A stretch of 20,475 bases of DNA, taken from contig JAFSUV010000021.1 in NCBI GenBank assembly GCA_017450425.1, positions 1-20,475 on the forward strand, in the 5' to 3' direction. A program made the translations under genes and the position numbers. Within the stretch, counting starts at the first letter, position 1. Each line of letters opens with the position of its first letter. This document shows positions 7,254 through 13,526 of the stretch, in pieces. The notes under the pieces are model-generated. The model did not search any database. It was not told the DNA's origin and saw nothing but the letters and a program-made list of their open reading frames with translations. This stretch comes from Kiritimatiellia bacterium. Its GTDB lineage: Bacteria > Verrucomicrobiota > Kiritimatiellia > RFP12 > UBA3636.

Positions 7254-7714
7254 ATCCGGTGTACGGTTTTGCGGCGTTTTCCGCCGTCTCCGCGCTTTCG
7301 TTTGCGGTTGACTGGGCGTGTTTCACTGCGGCCTGGACGCTGCTGGGCGGCGGCGCACGGTCGCGGCTGCTGCTTTCGGTGGTGGCCGCCAGATGCGTGT
7401 CCATCGCCTTCAACTACGCCTGCAACCGCGAGTTCGTGTTCCGGCGGAACCGGGGCGGCGGCGTGGCGCGGTCGTTCCCCCGCTACATGGCGCTGGCGCT
7501 TTCGCTGATGGCGGGCAGTTATTTTTTGCTTGAACTCGTCCGCCGCGTTTCGCCCGGCGCGCCAATGCCCGCCGTCAAGCCCGCAGTTGACGGCATCTTG
7601 TTTGTCGTGTCGTACGCGGTTCAGAGAAAATTCGTGTTCGCAGGCCGTGGAACGACCCGGAAAACGGACGGAAAAACGGATGAAAAAGATCCTTGCAAGG
7701 CTGTCGATACCTGA
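7250..7714 (+). CDS. GtrA-like four-helix membrane protein
   Basis: A 154-residue inner-membrane protein with four hydrophobic segments (about 6-33, 38-56, 78-98, 108-128). The conserved FNYACNREFVFRR (54-66) matches the family pattern F-N-x-x-x-N-R-x-x-V-F, and SYAVQRKFVF (121-130) matches the second such motif near the end. GtrA-family proteins are thought to move lipid-linked sugars across the inner membrane or to assist polysaccharide synthesis. The tail (132-154) is hydrophilic, Lys/Thr/Asp-rich and overlaps the next gene by 35 bases. The start is ATG 7250 in an ATGA overlap with rsmD. No glycosyltransferase is adjacent, so the sugar carried is unknown. Confidence 0.85.
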   Translation: MNPVYGFAAFSAVSALSFAVDWACFTAAWTLLGGGARSRLLLSVVAARCVSIAFNYACNREFVFRRNRGGGVARSFPRYMALALSLMAGSYFLLELVRRVSPGAPMPAVKPAVDGILFVVSYAVQRKFVFAGRGTTRKTDGKTDEKDPCKAVDT

Positions 7715-9281
7715 AGAAGGGCTGGAGTTTCCGGGGAAGACGCTCTTCCGGGGCGGACTTGAGTTCGAGTGGGCCGCAGGGCGCCACTGGGGCGTCGTCG
7801 GGCCGAACGGAAGCGGGAAATCGGTGTTCCTGTCGCTCCTTGCTTCGTCCCGGTACCATCAAAACGCGGAAACCGAGTACTTCTTCGACGGCAAAGGCGG
7901 CACGGATCCGGTACGCGACATCTGCGTCGTGTCGCCGGAAAAACACGCCGCGACGATGGCTGAAATCGGCGCCTACGCCGAGATGCGGTGGAATGCCGCC
8001 GACGAGGAAACCGCGCCCACGCTCGACTCCTGGCTCTCGCGGGACGCCGCCGAGGGGCGGGAAAAATGGGAAGTCCGGCCTTTGGACCCCGCAGGCGACA
8101 GGCGCTTCCTCGCGCGCCGCGCGGCTCTAGCCGGCGCGCTTGGGATCGCGCCCCTCATGTCCCGCAGGATCGCCGCGCTGTCCAACGGGGAAATGCGCAG
8201 GGCGCTCTTGTGCAGGGCGCTTCTCGCCCGTCCCGTCCTCCTCATGCTTGACGCGCCGACCGTGGGCCTCGACGGCCAAAGCCGCGACGCCCTGTTTTCG
8301 GCGCTTGCGAAACTCTTTGAAAAGCGCGGCGGGCCGGCAATCGCCTTCGCGACCGTGCGCGCCGCCGAGCTGCCGCGCGGCGTGACGGACATGCTCGTGC
8401 TGGACGCCGCCGGCGCCGTCGCGTATTGCGGCCCTGCGTCCGGGGCGCCGTTCCCGATCGGGCAAAGGCTCGAATGCACCGCCGGCGCAGGTCCGGCGGT
8501 TGCCGCAGCCGGCGCTGCCGCCGCCCGGCGCACCGCGACCACTTGGGAAGTCTCGGAAGTGCCGCATCCGGGCCGGGGCGGAGCCGCCAGGGCGGGAACG
8601 GCGCAGAAAGGCAGACCGCTGATCGAAATGCGCGGCGTGTCCGTGAAATACGGCGACGCCGAAATCTTCCGCGACCTCGACTGGACGGTGCGGCAAGGCG
8701 AAAAGTGGCTCGTCGCCGGGCCGAACGGATGCGGAAAATCCACGATCCTCGCGCTCGTCGCCGGCGACCACCAGCAGGCCTACTCGGAGTGCGTCCGGTT
8801 CTTCGGGCGGCGGCGCGGGACGGGTGAATCCGTGTGGGATGTGAAGCGCCGGATCGGCTGGGTTTCGCCCGAGCAGCAATCGTGCATCGACGGCTCGATC
8901 CGGGTGCTCGACGCGGTGCTGTCCGGCCTCGACGACTCCGCCGTGGCGCTGCGCAAGGCGACGAAGCCCCGCGTCGCGAAGGCGATGGCGGCGCTTCGGA
9001 GCGTCTGCCCGGGCGTCTCGCCCCAGGCGCGTTTTTCGAGCCTGTCCTGCGGCACCGCCCGTCTGGTGCTGCTCGCGAGGGCGATCGTGAAGAATCCGCC
9101 CCTTCTCGTCCTCGACGAGCCATGCCAGAATCTGGACGCGGAAAACCGGAAGCGTTTCCTCGCCGTGATCGACTCGCTGTGCGCTTCAGGCGAACGCACC
9201 CTTGTTTTCGTGGCGCACCTCTCCGACTCCGTGCCGCGCTGCATCGACCACGTCCTCCGCGCCAGGCGGGAAACGCGCTAG
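7680..9281 (+). CDS. modF: ModF-like tandem ABC ATPase
   Basis: A 533-residue protein with two ABC nucleotide-binding domains and no membrane segment. NBD1 has Walker A GPNGSGKS (41-48), signature LSNGEMRR and Walker B LMLDAPTVGLD (from 189). NBD2 has Walker A GPNGCGKS (347-354), GDHQQAYS, FFGRRRGTGESVWDVKRRIGWVS, signature LSCGTARL and Walker B VLDEPCQNLD with catalytic E480. The GDHxQxYS and FGRRRGxGExxWDxKxxIGxVS blocks are characteristic of ModF (PhrA/YlmA group) in the E. coli mod region, whose exact function is uncertain. NBD1 has Ala192 where the catalytic Glu should be, so that site probably cannot hydrolyse ATP normally. The interdomain linker (about 265-315) is Ala/Gly-rich. The start lies within the gtrA-like gene. 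No molybdate transporter or molybdenum cofactor gene is adjacent. Confidence 0.88.
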   Translation: MKKILARLSIPEEGLEFPGKTLFRGGLEFEWAAGRHWGVVGPNGSGKSVFLSLLASSRYHQNAETEYFFDGKGGTDPVRDICVVSPEKHAATMAEIGAYAEMRWNAADEETAPTLDSWLSRDAAEGREKWEVRPLDPAGDRRFLARRAALAGALGIAPLMSRRIAALSNGEMRRALLCRALLARPVLLMLDAPTVGLDGQSRDALFSALAKLFEKRGGPAIAFATVRAAELPRGVTDMLVLDAAGAVAYCGPASGAPFPIGQRLECTAGAGPAVAAAGAAAARRTATTWEVSEVPHPGRGGAARAGTAQKGRPLIEMRGVSVKYGDAEIFRDLDWTVRQGEKWLVAGPNGCGKSTILALVAGDHQQAYSECVRFFGRRRGTGESVWDVKRRIGWVSPEQQSCIDGSIRVLDAVLSGLDDSAVALRKATKPRVAKAMAALRSVCPGVSPQARFSSLSCGTARLVLLARAIVKNPPLLVLDEPCQNLDAENRKRFLAVIDSLCASGERTLVFVAHLSDSVPRCIDHVLRARRETR

Positions 9282-9787
9282 GCGTCGAAAAACACGCGCG
9301 ATCCGGCTTTTGCGCGGCGCGCCGGCGGATACTCGAAGGCCCAGTCTTTGTCAAGGAACGCCTTCGCCTCGTACTTCGCCATCGGCAGGTCGTGCATGAG
9401 GTAGTTGCCGCAGTTCACCGGCGTCGCGCCCGGTACCGGGCCGCGATAGCGCGCCATGTGGCGGAACGCCGCGCGCATGAGTTTTTCGATTTCGCGCGGC
9501 ATGATCTCGTGCGCGGTCGAGGTGATGAAGTAAAACCCGGTGAGGCAACCCATCGGCCCCCAGTAAACCACATTGTCCTTGAAGGCGGAGTTCCGGAGGT
9601 ATGTCGCCACCACGTGCTCGATCGTGTGCATCGCGCCAGGGTGGATCGCCGGCTCGGCGTTCGGCCTTTTCATGCGGATGTCGAACGTCGTGACGAACGC
9701 TCCGCCCGCGACATCGCGCCGGCTCACGAATATGCCGTATCCGATGCGCGTGTGGTCAACCTGAAACGATGCGATCAGTTTTTCCAT
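9278..9787 (-). CDS. luxS: S-ribosylhomocysteine lyase LuxS
   Basis: A 169-residue LuxS. It cleaves S-ribosylhomocysteine to homocysteine and 4,5-dihydroxy-2,3-pentanedione, the precursor of autoinducer-2, in the activated methyl cycle. The metal-binding HxxEH is present (H54, E57, H58 in HTIEHVVATYLR), the third metal ligand C126 is in NCGNYLMHDLP, and the catalytic Cys is C81 in GPMGCLTGFYF. The usual residue after that Cys is Arg (GCRTGFY); here it is Leu. FDIRMKRPN is also conserved. The start ATG at 9787 is supported by GAGGAG at 9795-9800, seven bases upstream; that site overlaps the stop of the preceding gene, so translation is probably coupled. Its stop shares the CTAG at 9278-9281 with the opposing modF stop. 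Confidence 0.96.
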   Translation of the reverse strand: MEKLIASFQVDHTRIGYGIFVSRRDVAGGAFVTTFDIRMKRPNAEPAIHPGAMHTIEHVVATYLRNSAFKDNVVYWGPMGCLTGFYFITSTAHEIMPREIEKLMRAAFRHMARYRGPVPGATPVNCGNYLMHDLPMAKYEAKAFLDKDWAFEYPPARRAKAGSRVFFDA

Positions 9788-9798
9788 CGAAGAACTCC

Positions 9799-11241
9799 TC
9801 AAGGCCGGTACGGTTCCACGATTTCCACGCCGATCGGCACGACCGAAGCGCCAGACCCCGCCGGGTTGCCGAAAGCGTCGAAAATCGCCGCGCCGTCAGC
9901 ATCGTCGCCGCCCTCCTCCCCGGCTTCGTCCGAGTCCGGCTCCGAAACGCCGCCGTCCGTCTCCGGCGCCTCCGCGACATCGTCAACTGCAACCTGACCC
10001 GGCTCGGCATCGGGTTCGGCGAACTCCGGATCGAAAGGCTTCAACTTTTCGTTCAGCCTTTCAAGCCGGGCGAGAGGTTCGGCAACCGCCGCAAGCGACG
10101 CCGCACCTGAATTCCGCACCATGGAAATGTAGGCATCGACCATGCGCCATGCGCCTTCCTGAATCACCGGATCGTCGCCTCGCACACCGTTTTCGATGTA
10201 ATTGGCCATGTCGCGCACTGCGTTTTCGTAGTCAAGCGAAGAGAGAAACTCGATGTCGCGCACAAGCACGTCCCACACCTTGTACGGGGCCTTGTCGTCG
10301 GCGGCAAGATCGATCAAATCCGAGTATAGGTCGAGAGATTCACCCCAGAGGCTCTCGTCCGGCGGCTCGGCCGCAAGTTCCAGCCCCACCATGACGCCGT
10401 CGGCCACCGAGAACGGCGCAACGCCGCGCAGCGCCATGAGCGCCTGCATCCTGGCGTCGTAGGCTGCGGATTCCGAATTGGCAACGGCAGCCAAAAGATC
10501 GGGCAGTTCGTCTTCGGGCGCGAGTTTGATGAGCCTGTCGAGCGCTTCGCGCGCGCCGCCAGTCGAAGAAGACAGCGACTGAAGCACTGCGAGAAGATCC
10601 GCGACCGACATGCCGCGGGCGGCGAAAGCGGCTTCCAGCGCAGCGAGATCGGCATCTGAGCCGCGCTCGCGGATCCATTCAAGGATGGAGAGCGGCACGG
10701 CCGCGTCCGGATCTGCCGCGACGGCTGCTGCTGCGTCCGCGCCGAAGCTCCCGGTTTCCACCAGCAGCGCCGCGCCAAGCGACCGCAGCGAAGGCGTGGC
10801 CGACGCAAGGAGACTGCGCCCGAACTCGGCGTGGTTGAGGCTCTTGTCGGCAAGGGTGGAAAACACCGCCGCCCGAAAGCGCGCCTGGGCGTCAAGCTGG
10901 CGGATCGGGTACTCTTCCTCGTCTTCGGGGATGTTCTCCATCTCGTCGCCGGTACGCGGGGGGCGCGGATCGAGCCACTGCGAAAACGCCGTTTCGTCCA
11001 TGCCGGGCTCGATTTTCGGAATGCCGCGCGAAGACGCTTCCTCCGCGGCCTTGCGCGACGCCTTCTTGGCGAAGCTTTTCCCTGCCGCGCCTTTCCGCTT
11101 TGGAGAAGACTCCCTGGCAGACGCTCCCGCTTGAATATCGGTTTCCACTGAAGATGCGCTTTTGCGGTCGATGGCGATCGCAAGGACCACGACTGCGGCG
11201 ACGGTGCAGCAGAAAGCCGCGTTTTTGGTTGACTTTTTCAT
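9799..11241 (-). CDS. Membrane-anchored helical-repeat protein of unknown function
   Basis: A 480-residue protein not recognised as a named family. An N-terminal hydrophobic segment (about 8-25) after MKKSTKN acts as a signal anchor or signal peptide. A Lys/Arg/Ser-rich stretch (about 40-70) and an acidic Pro-rich stretch (about 75-110) follow. The body (about 115-400) is almost entirely alpha-helical with repeated Leu/Ala-rich helices, like HEAT-type or solenoid repeats. The tail (about 405-460) is very acidic (DxxEPD, EEGGDDADG) before a short hydrophobic end. It lies 34 bases after the beta-helix gene and 11 bases before luxS on the same strand, so the three are likely one transcript. A scaffold or adaptor role in the periplasm or at the membrane is plausible but not shown. 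Confidence 0.75.
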   Translation of the reverse strand: MKKSTKNAAFCCTVAAVVVLAIAIDRKSASSVETDIQAGASARESSPKRKGAAGKSFAKKASRKAAEEASSRGIPKIEPGMDETAFSQWLDPRPPRTGDEMENIPEDEEEYPIRQLDAQARFRAAVFSTLADKSLNHAEFGRSLLASATPSLRSLGAALLVETGSFGADAAAAVAADPDAAVPLSILEWIRERGSDADLAALEAAFAARGMSVADLLAVLQSLSSSTGGAREALDRLIKLAPEDELPDLLAAVANSESAAYDARMQALMALRGVAPFSVADGVMVGLELAAEPPDESLWGESLDLYSDLIDLAADDKAPYKVWDVLVRDIEFLSSLDYENAVRDMANYIENGVRGDDPVIQEGAWRMVDAYISMVRNSGAASLAAVAEPLARLERLNEKLKPFDPEFAEPDAEPGQVAVDDVAEAPETDGGVSEPDSDEAGEEGGDDADGAAIFDAFGNPAGSGASVVPIGVEIVEPYRP

Positions 11242-11275
11242 TTTCTAATCCGAGTTGGAAGCAAAGGTGGAAAAT

Positions 11276-13291
11276 TCAGAAACGCACCGAATTGTCGCTC
11301 CAGGAGCTGTCGATCCAAATCCAGTCAGCGCCGCCAAAAACCGCCGGATCCGCCATGCCGTCCCCGTCCCAGTCGGCCGGAACCGGAGTGCTGCCTTTTT
11401 TGCCGAACGGAAACGAACGGGTTTCAAGGTAGCATGAAGAGCTGAAAATGCGGAAAAACGCCGGCGTCGCGGCTGCCGAAGAATACGCACCGGGGTCGGC
11501 CTTGCCGTCGCCGTCAAAATCCCCGACCGCCGGGAGCGAACCCTTGGCACCGAGCGCCACGGCCTTTCCGGCCGGAAACAGCTTTTTCGTCGAGTAGCCG
11601 TTTTTCGACGAAAGGATCGAAAACGCGGGCTTGGACGCAGAGGAAGTGTAAACGGCGAAATCCGAAGTGCCGTCGCCGTCGAAATCGGCCGTCACGGCCT
11701 TGGCGCCCTTGGAGCCGAACACGAGTCCGGGGCGGCCGTCGGAAAACGCGAGCGCCGGCTTCGCGGAAGAGCCGGACCACGCGGCGAACACCGGCTCGGC
11801 ATCGCCCAGAACGGAGAAGATCAGCGGCGTCGATGACTTTTGTCCAAGCGGAGTGCGCACGACGTCGCCGCCCGCATCCCTGCGAACGAATTCCGGCTTT
11901 GAGGCCGTTGCGGTGAAATACCCCGCTTCGACTTTCCCGTCACCATCCCAGTCCGCCACAACAGGCACGGCCCCCTTTTCACCGAAAGTTTCAGAGTGCA
12001 CTTCGCCCGAGCCGGAATGCCAGACCATCCACTCGAAAGTACTCGAACAGTATGTTGCTTCGTCGGCTTTGCCATCGCCGTCCCAATCGCCGTGCACGGG
12101 TATGCCCTGCGGGTGCTCAAACGCCCCGGCATCTACCGCCGTGCCGATTTTGCGCGGCCTGCCGTCGATGTCGTACGACCCCGCCTTTTTGCGATAGTCG
12201 CCGCCGGCGTCGCGCGCCGGCGACCACGGCATGATGCGCCAATCGCCGCCTTCGGCATCGCGAAACGCGATGTCGGACGCCGAATCGAGCGTGTACTTGC
12301 GCGCTTTTCCGGCCAGGGCGCCAAAATCGGCCGCCGCGGCGGTTCTGTCGCTGAAGTTGCCCCACACCACGGAGTTGTGGCAATTTGCCGAGGCAACCGC
12401 TGCGCCCCACGAAAACTCGCCAGTCGGCTCGTAAACGGCGGAAATGTCGCCCGTCTTCACATAGCGGTATTGCTCGGCCTCCTTAACGGTGTTCCCCGCG
12501 ACCGTGCAGTTGTAGAGAGTGCCGCCCTCGATCAGGTTTCCGTGGTACGCATCCCAGTCGAGAAAATCCGCGGCTATTTCCCACGTCTGCCAGTTCCCTG
12601 CGAAAAGGGTGTTCGCCATCGTGCAGTTCCATGCCCCCTGCACGACGGAATTGCCCACGATGCGGCAGCGCTGCACCGTACAGGCGCGGAGCATCGCGTT
12701 TTCTCCGTTTTCGGCCCACTGCACGTCGCATGCGTTGTCCGCTATGACGGAGTCGGATATTGAAGACATGGCGGCGACGGTCTGCGTAAGGTTCGAAAAG
12801 ACGCACTCGGAAAAAGTGCCGCCTGCGGCGCCGTTCGCCGAATTGCGAATCGTAAAGCCCTTCAAAACGGTCGCCGTGCCGCCCTTGAGCACTTCGCGCG
12901 TTTCGCCAGTCCAGTACTTCTTCCCGTTTTCGTTGTAATCGTAAACTTTTTCTTCGCCCCACTTGCCAAAATCGGCGCATATCGTTTCGTCCACGAAACC
13001 GCCTCCCGGCTTTGGCACTTCGATCGCCGTTTCGCCGGCACCGTTGACGCTCCGTATCGAGAGCTTCTTGTTGCCGGTCGCGAACGGGGCGTAAACGCCG
13101 TTCGTCACGATGATCGTGGAACCGGCCGGAGCGGTCTTCGCGGCGAATTGCAGCGTCTTGAACGCCTTCGACCAGCTGCGGCCACCGCCCTTCGCCACGT
13201 CAGTGCCGTTTTCCCCGTCAACATAGTACACGGCGGCCGCAGCCGGCAAGGCGGCGCAGAGCGCGAAAAGCAAGCAGGATCTGGATTTCAT
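11276..13291 (-). CDS. Secreted beta-helix protein with C-terminal DxDGDGxxD propeller-like repeats
   Basis: A 671-residue exported protein. The signal peptide (1-20) ends in ALPAAAA. YYVDGENGTDVAKGGGRSWSKAFKTLQ (22-48) opens a right-handed parallel beta-helix (about 50-340) with recurring N-C-T-V/N-S-V-V rungs. It closes with SPARDAGGDYR...DIDGRPR...VDAGAFEHP (357-394), the ending of choice-of-anchor-Q proteins. Residues 398-671 hold six repeats of about 40-55 residues; five carry a calcium-loop motif DxDGDGxx(D/E) at D402, D447, D536, D591 and D640. The third repeat (about 489-530) has lost it. This resembles FG-GAP/VCBS beta-propellers; substrate unknown. Start ATG 13291 is chosen because the signal peptide begins there. 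The frame stays open upstream to another ATG at 13438. No ribosome binding site precedes 13291. Confidence 0.85.
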   Translation of the reverse strand: MKSRSCLLFALCAALPAAAAVYYVDGENGTDVAKGGGRSWSKAFKTLQFAAKTAPAGSTIIVTNGVYAPFATGNKKLSIRSVNGAGETAIEVPKPGGGFVDETICADFGKWGEEKVYDYNENGKKYWTGETREVLKGGTATVLKGFTIRNSANGAAGGTFSECVFSNLTQTVAAMSSISDSVIADNACDVQWAENGENAMLRACTVQRCRIVGNSVVQGAWNCTMANTLFAGNWQTWEIAADFLDWDAYHGNLIEGGTLYNCTVAGNTVKEAEQYRYVKTGDISAVYEPTGEFSWGAAVASANCHNSVVWGNFSDRTAAAADFGALAGKARKYTLDSASDIAFRDAEGGDWRIMPWSPARDAGGDYRKKAGSYDIDGRPRKIGTAVDAGAFEHPQGIPVHGDWDGDGKADEATYCSSTFEWMVWHSGSGEVHSETFGEKGAVPVVADWDGDGKVEAGYFTATASKPEFVRRDAGGDVVRTPLGQKSSTPLIFSVLGDAEPVFAAWSGSSAKPALAFSDGRPGLVFGSKGAKAVTADFDGDGTSDFAVYTSSASKPAFSILSSKNGYSTKKLFPAGKAVALGAKGSLPAVGDFDGDGKADPGAYSSAAATPAFFRIFSSSCYLETRSFPFGKKGSTPVPADWDGDGMADPAVFGGADWIWIDSSWSDNSVRF

Positions 13292-13298
13292 GCTGCGT

Positions 13299-13304
13299 AT
13301 TGTA
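13299..13304 (-). promoter_or_regulatory. Possible -10 box (TACAAT) next to the beta-helix start codon
   Basis: Reading the minus strand, TACAAT (13304 down to 13299) lies only seven bases before the ATG at 13291. If used, transcription would begin at or next to the start codon and give a leaderless message, which would fit the absence of a ribosome binding site. No -35 hexamer is found 16-19 bases upstream, where the tandem repeats lie, so this is weak. Confidence 0.25.
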
Positions 13305-13319
13305 CCATCAAACGCGCCG

Positions 13320-13390
13320 GGCCGCTTCGGCAACCAATCGAACCGGCCGCTTTGGCAACCAATCGAACCGGCCGCTTCGGCAATCAGACG
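13320..13390. repeat. 25-bp tandem repeat, three copies (third partial)
   Basis: Copies at 13320-13344, 13345-13369 and 13370-13390. The first two differ by one base (CTTCGG versus CTTTGG). The third agrees for about 15 bases (GGCCGCTTCGGCAA) and then diverges. Each unit contains two small inverted repeats, GCCG-CTT-CGGC (broken to GCCGCTTTGGC in copy 2) and TTGG-CAA-CCAA (complete only in copy 2). The period is not a multiple of three, so it is not a protein repeat. It lies between two divergent genes, on the upstream side of the beta-helix gene. Confidence 0.9.
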
Positions 13391-13468
13391 CTGTAGCAAC
13401 ACCAGAGCGGCGATTTTCCATTTCATCCATGTTTTCATTTTCCGCAACAACAAAAATCAAATTTTTTG

Positions 13469-13498
13469 CTTGATTTTTTGAAACGGATTTGAGATATT
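13469..13498 (+). promoter_or_regulatory. Putative sigma70-type promoter of the fadL-type gene
   Basis: TTGATT at 13470-13475 and GATATT at 13493-13498 are 17 bases apart, in the AT-rich part of the intergenic region. Transcription would begin near 13505, leaving a leader of about 22 bases made of CACGCAAA repeats with no Shine-Dalgarno sequence. The CTTG-N7-GAAACGG block (13469-13486) is shared with the ferredoxin promoter. Confidence 0.5.
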
Positions 13499-13526
13499 CC
13501 GCGCAACACGCAAACACGCAAACAAG

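Larger units (their letters stand above)
13292..13526. other. Divergent intergenic region between the beta-helix and fadL-type genes
   Basis: The largest non-coding stretch in the window (235 bases). It contains the 25-bp tandem repeats near the beta-helix gene, a distinctly AT-rich stretch (about 13411-13495) against a GC-rich background, and the fadL promoter. Immediately before the fadL start, CACGCAAA is present twice in tandem (13507-13514, 13515-13522). This region must hold control signals for both divergent units. Confidence 0.8.

Noticed and set aside
9788..9802. LuxS extended by five residues to 9802
   Set aside because: The ribosome binding site GAGGAG (9795-9800) lies inside that extension, and LuxS family proteins start at the MEKLIASF position.
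13320..13390. Tandem repeats as a CRISPR array
   Set aside because: The 25-bp units are directly adjacent with no unique spacers and no cas gene is present.
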